Shown: positions 1-9,013 of the stretch, one piece after another
Numbering within the stretch: the first letter of the stretch is position 1
How the letters are laid out: each line of letters opens with the position of its first letter
Assembly (NCBI RefSeq): GCF_029909975.1
Contig: NZ_CP094516.1
Location: 3,844,001 to 3,908,000 of the forward strand
Direction: 5' to 3'
Source of the DNA: Bradyrhizobium sp. ISRA430
GTDB lineage: Bacteria; Pseudomonadota; Alphaproteobacteria; Rhizobiales; Xanthobacteraceae
Length of the DNA: 64,000 nucleotides
Made by a program: the position numbers and the translations under genes
The notes under the pieces: generated by a model
What the model saw: only the letters and a program-made list of their open reading frames with translations
Database searches by the model: none
Told to the model about the DNA's origin: nothing

Positions 1-831
1 GAAGGTCTCCTTGAGCTTAGGATAGCCGCGGGTCTTGTCCCCCTTCTTATAAGCGAGCGCCGCATCGTGGGCGGCCTTGATCCGATCGCGCCATTCTTCG
101 TCCCGCGCGCCGCGGGCGATCCATTCGGCGCACAGCTTGACCTCGCTTGGCTTGAAGCCGCAGCGCGCCAAAAAGCCGCCAATGGTGAGGGCCGCATCGT
201 GGCGGCCGCCGCTTTCGCCCGGCTCGGGCTTCCGGGGCCAGTAGCGTGCAAGCAGGCAAAGCGCGCCAAGCTGTCCAGCTCGACGCAGCAATTCATCAGG
301 ATCGACCTGTGTTGGCTCACCCTCCGTTTCCCACTTGATCGGCTCACCGCACTGGTGAACGGAACCGGGAAACACGGTTTGCGCGCCCTTATCCCCGCCC
401 CCAATGCGCAGCTCCAGCAACATGCCCTTGCTCTCAGGGTCCTTGAACGGCAACGAACCCCGCTCAGACGTCGATGCGAGCGACGTGTTGTACAAGTAGT
501 GGCTGTGGCGCTTCGAGGCGCGACCGAAGATCGCGTGTGTCTTCGGCAGCACAGCCGACGCGATCTCGATTGCCTCCGCGCAGTCGAGGTCAACGTCGGT
601 CAACCCGCCCGACTTCGGTCCGAGCTGCACACCAATGTTCTGCGGCGCATCGCCAAAAAACTGATGCGCATTTTCTTGTGTGATGGTGCGGCGTTGCCAG
701 CCTTCGTCCTTCGGCGCTTTCTTCCGATACGGAAGAGGCAGCACATTCCAGCCGCGCTTGATGTAGCCGAGCGCAATGGCAAGCGGCGATGCTTGCGCGC
801 GGGCATCGGCGTTGGTAAATTGACCGTGCAT
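1..831 (-). CDS. Bifunctional primase/polymerase (Prim-Pol) N-terminal protein, partial
   Basis: Reading the minus strand from the ATG at 831 gives 277 codons that stay open to the window edge, so the C-terminus (probably a helicase or primase-C domain) is missing. The N-terminus fits the Prim-Pol fold found in replication proteins of phages and integrative elements: GWNVLPLPYRKKAPK near residue 29, a DVDLDC metal-binding segment near 82, and a HSHY segment near 107. It probably makes primers or replicates the excised element. AlpA-type and hypothetical element genes precede it on the same strand. The long plus-strand ORF over the same bases has no recognisable features and is a shadow. Confidence 0.85.
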   Translation of the reverse strand, partial: MHGQFTNADARAQASPLAIALGYIKRGWNVLPLPYRKKAPKDEGWQRRTITQENAHQFFGDAPQNIGVQLGPKSGGLTDVDLDCAEAIEIASAVLPKTHAIFGRASKRHSHYLYNTSLASTSERGSLPFKDPESKGMLLELRIGGGDKGAQTVFPGSVHQCGEPIKWETEGEPTQVDPDELLRRAGQLGALCLLARYWPRKPEPGESGGRHDAALTIGGFLARCGFKPSEVKLCAEWIARGARDEEWRDRIKAAHDAALAYKKGDKTRGYPKLKETF

Positions 832-853
832 TGAATGAGTTCCTGAACGTAAG

Positions 854-886
854 AAAGCCCGGCGACGCGCGAACGTCCCGGGCTTT
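854..886 (-). terminator. Hairpin between AlpA gene and primase gene
   Basis: AAAGCCCGG and CCGGGCTTT form a perfect 9-bp stem around a 15-nt loop. A short T-rich run follows on either strand. It sits between the AlpA stop and the primase start, so it could terminate or attenuate read-through between them. Its function is inferred from structure only. Confidence 0.5.
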
Positions 887-894
887 TGCATGCT

Positions 895-1137
895 TTAGGC
901 GTTGATCAGGCCGACCGGCTCGTCGTTCGAGCCAATGCGGGCCGGACGGCGAGCGATGGCAGCGGCGACGTGATGATCGATCTCGTCGGCAAGCCAGCCA
1001 ACGCGACCGGGGCTGATTTGCACGCGGCGGGGAAACTTGCCCGCGGCTTCGAGGCGGTCGATCTGCCGGCGGCTAAGACGGACGCCGCGAGGCTTCAATT
1101 CAGGGAAAATGAGAATTTCCGACACAAGGCGCTCCAT
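895..1137 (-). CDS. AlpA-family / excisionase-like HTH regulator
   Basis: An 80-residue protein with one MerR/AlpA-type helix-turn-helix: LSRRQIDRLEAAGKFPRR around residues 21-38 followed by VGWLADEIDHHVA. This is the usual AlpA layout of a recognition helix, an FPRR turn, then a Trp and an acidic helix. Such proteins control excision or gene expression of prophages and integrative elements. It lies 63 bp upstream of the Prim-Pol gene on the same strand, the usual order in these elements. The start at 1137 is the only reasonable ATG. DNA binding is known for the family; the target here is unknown. Confidence 0.85.
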   Translation of the reverse strand: MERLVSEILIFPELKPRGVRLSRRQIDRLEAAGKFPRRVQISPGRVGWLADEIDHHVAAAIARRPARIGSNDEPVGLINA

Positions 1138-1218
1138 TTGACTTCGGATGGCGCGACAGTGCCGGACAAATCGGGGGGCGAGTAATGCACGTTTGGCCCC
1201 GACTTGAGCGCGAAAAAA

Positions 1219-2025
1219 TCAGGAAGTCCGCTTGCCCCAAGGCTTTCTGAGCTCTGTTAGCTCTTCGGCAGAAAGGTTCATCTTGGCTTCTTTCTTGCGC
1301 AAACGAGACACGGTCAGAACCTTGGTCCCGAACTGCCCGTCGATATCATTTGCCAGCGCGATCAGGCCGGCTTCTGCGAAACCGCCCTTTGGATCGAGGG
1401 TCGAGGTATCATTTAGCTCGCGATATGTCAGACCCTTTTTGCCCGCAAGCGCGCGGTAAGCGTCGCGCACCCGCAGCACGAAGATGTCGGTCAGCTTGTC
1501 GGCTTCACGCTTGCTTGAGAACCCGCCTTTGGCAAGGGCGGCCTCGATGCGTGGGATGCTGTCTTGAGCTTTCGGGATGACGGCGCTCAGACCGCCGACG
1601 TTGACCAGCTTCATATTCCGCGTGTCGAGCGTTGCGCGGTGTCCATGAGTACGGCGAGGTGTCGGAGGCTTGATCATAGACCGAGCCGCGCCGGAGACGC
1701 CCAACCATGCTGTCTGCCACTCTTTCGCCGAGCCACCCCGCGCTGCTTTCAATAGCCGCTGCAGATCGTCCTTCAGCCCCCGCGTTGCCGGGACAGGCTC
1801 TGCCCGCCTCCTGATGTCTCCTTTGAGCTTGAAGCCGCGCTTGTCGGGGCGTCCGCGCAAGAATTGATAGGCCGTATTGATTTTGCGCGCATGCTCGACG
1901 ATGAGCCGGGCATCGGCCGACGGATTGATCGCCCTCAACCGATTGACAAGATAATCCAGCTCGGGCGGGACAGGCTCGCCCATTATTACGTTCTCGACCC
2001 AAGCAGCGGCAGATTGGCCCTTCAT
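1219..2025 (-). CDS. Hypothetical protein of the integrated element
   Basis: A 268-residue, basic, soluble protein without signal peptide or membrane segment. I recognise no domain. It has a central basic stretch (PPTPRRTHGHRATLD near 125) and a charged C-terminus ending in a KKEAKMNLSAEELTELRKPW segment that could be helical. It precedes the AlpA and primase genes on the same strand with an 81-bp gap, so it is probably part of the same element. A longer minus-strand ORF in another frame (1505-2191) lacks coherent composition and is rejected. Confidence is for a real gene, not for any function. Confidence 0.6.
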   Translation of the reverse strand: MKGQSAAAWVENVIMGEPVPPELDYLVNRLRAINPSADARLIVEHARKINTAYQFLRGRPDKRGFKLKGDIRRRAEPVPATRGLKDDLQRLLKAARGGSAKEWQTAWLGVSGAARSMIKPPTPRRTHGHRATLDTRNMKLVNVGGLSAVIPKAQDSIPRIEAALAKGGFSSKREADKLTDIFVLRVRDAYRALAGKKGLTYRELNDTSTLDPKGGFAEAGLIALANDIDGQFGTKVLTVSRLRKKEAKMNLSAEELTELRKPWGKRTS

Positions 2026-2318
2026 TGCGAGCTACCCAATACACGTTAACCGGCGACGCGGAACGCCATAATCGGACACCGCGATCGAGTTTCACAAGCA
2101 GAAACTTGAAAATTTTGCACGCCGGGCGGCGGCGCACCTTGGGGAGAAGCAACGCTCTGGCCGAGCCGCGGCGCGTCGCTTTCGTGCTCAAGACGGGACC
2201 AAACGTGCATTACCCAACCCATGGTCCGTCAGGTTAGGAGCCGTTGTTGTTTTAAGGTGTTTCGGCGAGTTGCCCCGCATTCCAGTCAGCGGCGGCAGGC
2301 GCTGGCTAGGGGTTCGCG

Positions 2319-2654
2319 ATGATCACGGCAAAGGGAGTAGGAGCGGAAACGGACGACGGCACGGCAGCGGCCAGCGCCGACGGCAGCGCGGATAAATCCC
2401 GTCCTCGCCGTATGCTCAACGAGAAGCAAGTCTTGGAGATCGTCCCGGTGTCGAGGACCACGCTTTTTCGGCTGGAAAAGGCGGGCAAATTTCCGCGAGC
2501 GACATACATTTCGCCGAACCGCCGCGTCTGGTTTGAGGACGAGATCATCGCTTGGCAGCATGCCGTCGATGAATTCAATCCCCATCGCGCTCGGGGCAAA
2601 GGACGCCGCGCGCATACGATCGCTGCGGTTGGGGGCAAACCGGACGCACGCTGA
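2319..2654 (+). CDS. Second AlpA-like HTH regulator
   Basis: A 111-residue protein with an AlpA core at residues 32-75: MLNEKQVLEIVPVSRTTLFR, then KAGKFPRATYISPNRRVWF and DEIIAW. A Gly/Ala/Asp-rich N-terminal tail precedes it and a basic tail (RARGKGRRAHT) follows. It is transcribed opposite to the other element genes. Two AlpA-type proteins within 1.5 kb on opposite strands suggest either a composite element or a divergent excision/maintenance switch. The first 12 residues could be removed if a downstream start is used; no strong RBS decides this. Confidence 0.8.
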   Translation: MITAKGVGAETDDGTAAASADGSADKSRPRRMLNEKQVLEIVPVSRTTLFRLEKAGKFPRATYISPNRRVWFEDEIIAWQHAVDEFNPHRARGKGRRAHTIAAVGGKPDAR

Positions 2655-2916
2655 CGAACGCGAGACAGTGCGACTGCGCATCGCCGACATGCAGGGCGAC
2701 GCCATCAAGATCGTGCCGCGCGGCGGGCTTGCGGCGAAGAAGGCGATCCGAACGATGCGGGCTGGGTGGCAATCCGTCAGCCGCATGTTTTTCTCGCCGC
2801 GCTAGACAAAGTCGGTCCATTGTCGCTGTGGCGGTGCGGCGGTGACCGGATACGGCGACGGCTTAACGCGGGCCCGGCCGCCAGCGCTGGCGCAGTGACC
2901 GCGCCCGCCCAATCAC

Positions 2917-3459
2917 CTAGCGCACGTTTCTTTTCGGAGCCCAGCGCTTCGCGATTTTCTCCATCTCCGCATAGACGTTCTGACTGTTCTTGAGCTTTTG
3001 AACGTATTTGATCAGAGGGAGCGCGTTGTTGTGCGCGAGCACCAGCTCTCCCGACCAGAAGTCGTAACACACGCCTTCATCGAAGACGCCGTTGAGAATC
3101 CCGACAGCGCATAACTCATGGAGATTCAAATAGTTTCGGATCGCCCAGTAATCCGGCGTATTCGCGAAACTATCCGACACTTCGCCTTTTTCGGTCTCAA
3201 TCATTTTCAGCTTGTCGATCGCATCGAGGTACTTCTCATGCAGTTGCAGTAGAGCGGTATCCATTTCAGTCTTAAGGAAGAAATCAGTCGCAGCGCGCTT
3301 GCGCGCAACTTCGCGCTGGCTCCGGATCGACACGATCGCCGCGATGAATGCGCAGAGCGCAATCAGCACTGTCGCCCATTGCGGAACAGTGCCCCAGTCG
3401 GGAGCGCTCCTGACCCACTGCCAAGCCTGAGGAAACCAATTCAACTCACTATGTTCCAT
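2917..3459 (-). CDS. Membrane-anchored DUF4760-like protein, partner of the SIR2-like gene
   Basis: A 180-residue protein from the ATG at 3459. A longer start at 3522 would overlap the upstream gene. It has one N-terminal membrane helix (WATVLIALCAFIAAIVSI, about residues 28-45), then a basic stretch and a helical cytoplasmic region with DYWAIRNYLNLHELCAVGIL and a YDFWSGELVL segment. This matches the layout of DUF4760-type proteins. It starts 20 bp after the stop of the SIR2-like gene, so the two are very likely co-transcribed. A membrane-tethered partner next to a SIR2-like enzyme suggests a two-component defence module. Function is inferred from context; DUF4760 has no assigned activity that I know of. 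Confidence 0.7.
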   Translation of the reverse strand: MEHSELNWFPQAWQWVRSAPDWGTVPQWATVLIALCAFIAAIVSIRSQREVARKRAATDFFLKTEMDTALLQLHEKYLDAIDKLKMIETEKGEVSDSFANTPDYWAIRNYLNLHELCAVGILNGVFDEGVCYDFWSGELVLAHNNALPLIKYVQKLKNSQNVYAEMEKIAKRWAPKRNVR

Positions 3460-3479
3460 TGTAGCTTGCCGCTCTTTAC

Positions 3480-4514
3480 TTACATCCACGTCGCGGCGTA
3501 ATGTTTGAACAGCGACTTGCAACCGTTGCTGTACGGCTCAATCGACTTAGCCGGTCTCTTCTCGCCAAGCATCTTCGCTATGCGCTGTTCTATCATGCTG
3601 ACTTCAGGCCCGGAGCGATCAAACGAATTCGCGATGACGGCCGGTCTGGGCGCTACTGCAATATCGGAAACCGTCATCAGGTCCATGTTCTGCTTGTGAT
3701 AGTGGAAGCCCAAAAAGACGATCCTCTCAGCCGCGTTGATGGTTCCTCGTATGTGCTGAAGAATAACTTGGTCTTCAATTTGCTCATTGAACGTCTTGAT
3801 CTCTTCGGCCAGAGCTTCAATCTCCCGATAATCTGAACCGCCGAACGCGACCTTTGTCCTTCCCTTCTGTTCCCAATTTAGGGAGCCGACCTGACCGTAT
3901 GGTCGAAAAATTTCGAGCGAAGCCATTATCTCGGCAGCCTCTCGTTCGTCGAGCCGGTAGAGTCCCATGATGGTGTGATAAAGATAATGTTCGAGGCATC
4001 GGTCGTAGTTGAACGTGATGAAGGTCAGGCTCGAGAAAATCTTCCGGATGTCGTCGGCCCTACCAACCCCATCCTGCATGATGTAAAATAGTTCGGGAAA
4101 CCAAGAACTGGCGACCTTGCTGTTGTTCCTCCAGTTGCCATTATCTCGGAACAGGTCGCAGTCCTTTTCCGCTTCCAAAATACTTTGCACGATGGCCAGC
4201 TTCCCGGCGATCTTTACCGCTTCATTCTCCTTATGGGTGTTGAGGTACGCATCGATCGATCGCGTTTCAAAAATCCCTTCGCGGATCGCGCAAGCCTCGG
4301 CACGCCAAGCGTTATAATCCAGCCCACGAGCCTTCGTTATTCGCTTCAAGGCGTTAGAGACGGCATAGTCGCCTGTTTGTAGCTCGGCGCCAAAGTCCTT
4401 ATGCCGGATGTACGTCTTGTCCGCGATGGTGTGGCTGAGCTGGGTACCAACCGGCATGTTTATCTCGACACCCGCTCCTGCCCCGATAATGAAGACCGTC
4501 TTCTTGTCGAACAT
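3480..4514 (-). CDS. SIR2-like protein, candidate defence NADase
   Basis: A 344-residue protein. The ATG at 4514 has a GGGGGAG ribosome site 2-3 nt upstream, better than the longer ORF start at 4568. SIR2-fold hallmarks are visible: FIIGAGAGVEINMPVGTQLS near residue 8 (dinucleotide-binding loop), TFITFNYDRCLEHYLYH near 163 (the T-x-N-Y-D motif), PYGQVGSLNW near 210, and RIVFLGFHYHKQNM near 273. SIR2 family members in defence systems cleave NAD+ on phage sensing. The His commonly found next to the PYG/HGS turn is not obvious here (FRPYG, VGSLNW), so catalysis must be tested. The gene looks less GC-rich than its neighbours and lies at the element edge, both typical of acquired defence cargo. 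Confidence 0.75.
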   Translation of the reverse strand: MFDKKTVFIIGAGAGVEINMPVGTQLSHTIADKTYIRHKDFGAELQTGDYAVSNALKRITKARGLDYNAWRAEACAIREGIFETRSIDAYLNTHKENEAVKIAGKLAIVQSILEAEKDCDLFRDNGNWRNNSKVASSWFPELFYIMQDGVGRADDIRKIFSSLTFITFNYDRCLEHYLYHTIMGLYRLDEREAAEIMASLEIFRPYGQVGSLNWEQKGRTKVAFGGSDYREIEALAEEIKTFNEQIEDQVILQHIRGTINAAERIVFLGFHYHKQNMDLMTVSDIAVAPRPAVIANSFDRSGPEVSMIEQRIAKMLGEKRPAKSIEPYSNGCKSLFKHYAATWM

Positions 4515-4696
4515 CGCTCCCCCAATCTCCTGCGATTCGCTTATGCCGCAAATTGTAACAGCTCGCACCTTGCGGACGCGCTGATCGCCGTCGCACCTTC
4601 GGGTTACGGGCGTTTTCCACAGCGTGCGGCTTCTATCCTGGCACCGATCCCGGCGGTCTGTTCACTTTTGCACAGAACCGTTGCGGCGCGTTCGCC

Positions 4697-5257
4697 TCAG
4701 CCCGCCTCGTCCGAGCACGTCGCCGGTCGCTTGCCGGGCTGTCGCAAGCAGGTGCGATAGCGCCACGGCTCTGCGAAGCTACCCTGCCAGATACCGCGCT
4801 TGTGTCGTTGGGCTTCCTGCTGTGCCTCGGCATAAGCCCGCTGGCTGTATTGCGGCCAATCCAGCGCGAGCCCCTGACGTACCATCCAGTCGGCCAGATC
4901 GACGCTGCCGACCGAACACACTGAGACACTGCGGCGATACCGATCGCGGTCGACCTCAACGCAATTGACGATGAGGCCACTGATGAAATCGTGAAGCGAA
5001 TTCGCCGCCTTTGCGCCGCAGCGATAGTGCGCAGCATCCGCATCGCGACAAAGCTGGTTGCTCTCGGGCGCGTCGATGCCCCACAGCCGAAAGCGCGTTC
5101 CGTGGATTTCGATCGTGTCACCGTCGATAACGCCGGCACGGCCAGTCTCATCGACCGCCACCGCCGAGGTCGCCGGTAGCGACAGGATCGCGGCCGCAAG
5201 CCATTTCAGCAGGGGCTTGTACAGGGGGCGACTCCGCATTAATGAATTCCACCACAT
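4697..5257 (-). CDS. Secreted thermonuclease-family (SNase-like) protein
   Basis: A 186-residue protein starting at the ATG at 5257, which has a GGGGGA site 7 nt upstream; the longer ORF to 5371 overlaps the next promoter. It has an N-terminal signal (LLKWLAAAILSLPATSAVA). The SNase fold then shows GVIDGDTIEIHGTRFRLWGI with DAPE, then VEVDRDRYRRSV, and ALDWPQYSQRAYAEAQ with KRGIW. These cover the Asp, Arg and Glu positions of micrococcal-type nucleases. It probably acts on nucleic acid in the periplasm or outside the cell. It is divergent from the next gene. Confidence 0.85.
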   Translation of the reverse strand: MWWNSLMRSRPLYKPLLKWLAAAILSLPATSAVAVDETGRAGVIDGDTIEIHGTRFRLWGIDAPESNQLCRDADAAHYRCGAKAANSLHDFISGLIVNCVEVDRDRYRRSVSVCSVGSVDLADWMVRQGLALDWPQYSQRAYAEAQQEAQRHKRGIWQGSFAEPWRYRTCLRQPGKRPATCSDEAG

Positions 5258-5385
5258 AGCTAGTTCCCCCGGTCTATCACGGGCTCTACTTTTCAAGCGA
5301 TGCCGCCTATGCAATGCCGTAGCGAAGCGCGGGAGCGCTAGGCACAAGCGGCGCGATGCGAATTGATCCATTGAGGGGCAGGCTA

Positions 5386-6111
5386 ATGAATTCCAAATTG
5401 GCGCTAGGCGTCGTGGCGTTGCTATGGGTTGGGATCACGTTTGCAGAGGCAACAGCGCAGCCAGAACGCTCACCGGGGGCCACCGAGAAGACCGCCCGGG
5501 TCGCGCTTGTTCGCGAGTTCATTCGGGAGATGGAAGTCCTCTACGCCCTGCAGGAAAATGCAAAGAAGGAATTTGCTGAGGACAGTTCGACGACTGGAAA
5601 ACTAACTACGACCATCAGGGTCGGAGCCAGAACTCTTTTCGAAATGAAAGATGCCGTGAGTCGCCTCGATATGATCGGTCTCGATGCTCGCTGGGGTGAG
5701 TTCAGGGACATGCTCAAGGTGTTCCACAGCGATCGAATTGCACTTGTGCAAGAGGTGACCCAAACGTCCAAGGCGATGCTGAGCGGTCCAGCACCCGGTG
5801 TGAACTACGGCGCAATGATCGCTCGCGCACCAGAACTCACAGCTCAGGTCGAACAAATCGACAAGAGCATGTTTAAGATGTCGCAGGCCTTGTTCTTTGC
5901 GCTCATAGATGAGGGACGAGTGGGAGCCGACGGTAATCTCCATCATCTTGTGTTGAGCAAGAAGGATCGGGCAGACATGATCCGTACAATCGACACTGGC
6001 TTCGGCCAGTCGCTAGATGATGCCAAAAACTCCACCAGCTTCGTGAACGCAGCTTGGTCCATAAAGTACGGATTGACGAGGCCGAATTACAAAGCTGCGG
6101 ATGAACCGTAG
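5386..6111 (+). CDS. Secreted hypothetical protein
   Basis: A 241-residue protein from the ATG at 5386, preceded by GAGGGGCAGG. A signal peptide is clear (LALGVVALLWVGITFAEATA). The mature part is charged, mostly helical and Cys-free, with no domain I recognise (for example FIREMEVLYALQENAKKEF and a C-terminal DRADMIRTIDTGFGQSLDD). An upstream in-frame ATG at 5356 would add ten residues before the signal and is less likely. It is divergent from the nuclease gene; the following gene faces it on the minus strand with only 7 bp between stops. Confidence 0.7.
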   Translation: MNSKLALGVVALLWVGITFAEATAQPERSPGATEKTARVALVREFIREMEVLYALQENAKKEFAEDSSTTGKLTTTIRVGARTLFEMKDAVSRLDMIGLDARWGEFRDMLKVFHSDRIALVQEVTQTSKAMLSGPAPGVNYGAMIARAPELTAQVEQIDKSMFKMSQALFFALIDEGRVGADGNLHHLVLSKKDRADMIRTIDTGFGQSLDDAKNSTSFVNAAWSIKYGLTRPNYKAADEP

Positions 6112-6118
6112 CTAGTCG

Positions 6119-6526
6119 CTAGTGCAAGCAGGCCCTCAGGCCAGCGCATCGAGTGCACACTCCCGTACTTTGGGAAGGCGCCAAAACCATACCAGAAGGA
6201 TCGATTGCTTGATTTGATTTGATTACGCGCATGTTCTTCTGAACCGTAAGCAAACCAATTGGCGTGCCGTCGGTATTCAGTTCAACAAATGCGACCGCCC
6301 CCATGCGGTCGGCGACAACAAAGGCTCGGTCGCCGATGCCGGGCGAGAGGCCGATCCGGGCGTACTGACCGTCGTTTTGATTGGTGTCGGGTGCGGTAGT
6401 GATGAAAATGTCTTCGTTGGCGCCTTCGATTTTACATCTCAGCACATCGGCAAGCGAAGGGGTCGACGCGAGCGAGGCGAAGAAAAAGACCGCACCAGCC
6501 ATCAGCGCGGCGACAACCATTTTCAT
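6119..6526 (-). CDS. Small secreted hypothetical protein
   Basis: A 135-residue protein starting at the ATG at 6526 (GGGGGCC upstream); the ORF extension to 6604 would put residues before the signal peptide. The signal (VVAALMAGAVFFFASLASTPSLA) is followed by a beta-rich mature domain with three Cys (VLRCKIEG, GVCTRCAGLRACLH). I do not recognise the family. The C-terminal CxxC plus Cys could bind metal or form a disulphide. It is convergent with the preceding gene. Confidence 0.65.
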   Translation of the reverse strand: MKMVVAALMAGAVFFFASLASTPSLADVLRCKIEGANEDIFITTAPDTNQNDGQYARIGLSPGIGDRAFVVADRMGAVAFVELNTDGTPIGLLTVQKNMRVIKSNQAIDPSGMVLAPSQSTGVCTRCAGLRACLH

Positions 6527-7225
6527 CGAGGCCCCCAACCTTTGAAGCGAAAAGCATATACGGACCTGACAATGCGTCACAAGGACGGGTACCGGCTGAT
6601 ACACAGGTTGAGGTCGGCTGGCAGCACACCGGCCACCTCACCGAGCGCGCTCCTTGTGAAACTAGGGCCTATTGGGGCCCGCCGGTTTTGCCGAAGGTTG
6701 TTGCCGGCGGAGTCAACACAGCGCAAGCCATTGAAAAAACACGGCATTTCGCCATTCTCACGCAGCCTAAAATAGCGCTTGCAGCAAGGACCACACGGTT
6801 TTGCCGTACGCACGGCTCGCTTGCTCGCCACAAGTCACCGGCAGTGTGCACACGCGCCGGAGAGTGTTGGCGAGACGAACCTTGCAGCGCCGCTCGTCTG
6901 CACGCGGCCTCGGGCTCACAGGGACTACCCGCCCTGCCCGAACCTCTCGTGCCGACGCTGCCGCGTCCACCGCAACCCGGTCCGCGAAACGTGACGACGT
7001 ACGATCGCCCCTCTTGGTGGACCAAGATGGGCAAACACATACGACAAATCCGAAGTTCGGTAAAGTAGAATATTTTTGTAGGGAGGGATTGACCGGACGG
7101 TGGAACGGTGCGTGTTTTGCCCGACGGGCAAATCCTTTGACTCCACGGGGTCCGACGTCGCAAGCTGGAGTGCATGTAAATCACAGCCGGTGGCAGCTTT
7201 TCTTTGTGAGGGTGGAGGTCATCTG
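6527..7225. other. 700-bp intergenic region
   Basis: No convincing gene: the ORFs here are overlapping, Arg/Pro-rich shadows in several frames. There is an imperfect stem (CCGCCGG...CCGGCGG, about 6677-6709) and an AT-rich patch (GTAGAATATTTTTGTAGGG near 7066) that could be part of the promoter for the binding-protein gene at 7226. Nothing else stands out. Confidence 0.5.
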
Positions 7226-9013
7226 ATGAACGAAAACGACATCCGCGGTTTGATCGCGGAGGTGAAGAAAGGCACGCTATCGCGACGCTCGTTCATCCAG
7301 AAAGTGGCTGCGGTCGGAATCGCAGCGCCAGTCGCGAGCCAGCTCCTGGTCTGGAACGACGTGGCGATGGCGGACGCCACGCTGCAATACAAGCCGACCA
7401 AGGCCGGCGGCGGCGGCCCGCTCAAGATCCTGCTCTGGCAGGCCCCCACCCTGCTCAATCCGCATTTCGCGCTCGGCACCAAGGATCAGATCGCCTCGCG
7501 GATCTTCTTCGAGCCGCTCGCCGGCTGGGACAAGGAAGGTAACCTCATTCCCTGCCTCGCCGCTGAGGTCCCGACCAAGAAGAATGGTGGCCTCTCGGCG
7601 GACGGCATGGGCGTGACCTGGAAGCTGAAGCAGGGCGTGAGGTGGCATGACGGCAAGCCCTTCACCGCCGACGACGTCGTCTTCACCTGGACATACGCCG
7701 CAGACCTGGCAACCGCGGCCTACACCACGGGATCCTACAAGGATATCAAGGTCGAGAAGATCGACGACCACACCGTCAAGGTGAACTTCAGGGCCCCGAC
7801 GCCGTTCTGGGCCGACCCTTTCGTCGGCTCGGTCGGCCAGATCCTGCCAAAGCATCATTTCGGCGACTATGTCGGCGCGAACTCGCGCGAAGCGCCCGGC
7901 AATCTGAAGCCGGTCGGCACCGGCCCGTACAGGTTCGTCGAGTTCAAGCCGGGCGACATGATCCGGGCCGAACGCAACCCCGACTATCACGTCAGGAACC
8001 AGCCGCATTTCGACACGCTCGAAGTCAAGGGCGGCGGCGACGCCGTCTCCGCGGCGCGCGCCGTGCTGCAGACCGGCGAATACGACTATGCCTGGAACCT
8101 GCAGGTGGAGGAGGAGGTCCTCAAGCGCATGGAGACCGGCGGGAAGGGCAAGGTCGATGTCACGCCCTCCGGCAACGTCGAGTTCATCATCCTCAACACG
8201 ACGGACCCTTGGACCGAGGTCGACGGCGAGCGTTCGAGCATCAAGACCAAGCACCCGACGCTCTCCGATCCGGCCGTTCGCCAGGCGATCAACCTCCTGA
8301 TCGATCGCGAGGCGATCCAGAAATTCATCTACGGCCGCGGCGGCATCGCGACGGCGAGCTTCGTCAACCAGCCCAGGCAATTCAAGTCGAGCAAGCTGAC
8401 ATACGCGTTCGACATCGACAAAGCGAACAAGATCCTCGACGAGGCCGGCTGGAAGAAAGGCGCGGACGGCATCCGCGAGAAGGACGGCAAGAAGCTCAAA
8501 TACGTCTTTCAGACCTCGATCAACGCCCCGCGCCAGAAGACGCAGGCCATCATCAAGCAGGCTTGCCAGCGCGCCGGTATCGAGATCGAGCTCAAGTCGG
8601 TCACCGCGTCGGTGTTCTTCTCGTCGGATGTTGCCAACCCCGACACTTACTCGAAACTCTATTGCGACATGGAGATGTACAATACGACGCAGCCGCAGCC
8701 CGATCCGGAACGGTTTTTGAACCAGTGCGTCTCCTGGGAAATCGCCACGAAGGACAATAAATGGCTAGGCCGAAACGTCTCGCGCTATTCCGATCCCGAG
8801 GCTGACAAGGCCTACAAGGCTGCGCAGAACGAGCTCGATCCGGTCAAGCGTGCCGCATTGCTGATCAAGGTCGGCGAGATATTCTGCGAGGCCCATGTGT
8901 TCCTGCCGCTCCTCTCGCGCCACATCGTCGGCGCCGGCGTCAATAACCTCATGGCCGACATTTCGGGATGGGACGTCACGACGTGGAATCTGGCGAGCTG
9001 GTATCGGAGCTGA
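7226..9013 (+). CDS. ABC transporter substrate-binding protein, family 5 (peptide/opine/nickel type)
   Basis: A 595-residue periplasmic binding protein. The start at 7226 has GGAGGTCAT 5 nt upstream; the ORF extends to 7100 without an RBS. The N-terminus carries a Tat-like RRSFIQK motif followed by a hydrophobic stretch. The SBP_bac_5 signature appears as DGMGVTWKLKQGVRWHDGKP and FTADDVVFTW, then GTGPYRFVEFKPGD and RAERNPDY. Family members bind di/oligopeptides, opines or related solutes. No permease or ATPase genes lie next to it in this window, so it is an orphan binding protein here. Ligand unknown. Confidence 0.9.
   Translation: MNENDIRGLIAEVKKGTLSRRSFIQKVAAVGIAAPVASQLLVWNDVAMADATLQYKPTKAGGGGPLKILLWQAPTLLNPHFALGTKDQIASRIFFEPLAGWDKEGNLIPCLAAEVPTKKNGGLSADGMGVTWKLKQGVRWHDGKPFTADDVVFTWTYAADLATAAYTTGSYKDIKVEKIDDHTVKVNFRAPTPFWADPFVGSVGQILPKHHFGDYVGANSREAPGNLKPVGTGPYRFVEFKPGDMIRAERNPDYHVRNQPHFDTLEVKGGGDAVSAARAVLQTGEYDYAWNLQVEEEVLKRMETGGKGKVDVTPSGNVEFIILNTTDPWTEVDGERSSIKTKHPTLSDPAVRQAINLLIDREAIQKFIYGRGGIATASFVNQPRQFKSSKLTYAFDIDKANKILDEAGWKKGADGIREKDGKKLKYVFQTSINAPRQKTQAIIKQACQRAGIEIELKSVTASVFFSSDVANPDTYSKLYCDMEMYNTTQPQPDPERFLNQCVSWEIATKDNKWLGRNVSRYSDPEADKAYKAAQNELDPVKRAALLIKVGEIFCEAHVFLPLLSRHIVGAGVNNLMADISGWDVTTWNLASWYRS

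Noticed and set aside
67..834. 255-codon plus-strand ORF
   Set aside because: It is antisense to the Prim-Pol gene, which has clear domain motifs; composition is Arg/Leu-rich and unlike a protein family.
7277..8380. 367-codon minus-strand ORF
   Set aside because: Antisense shadow of the family-5 binding-protein gene, which has a full signature and RBS.
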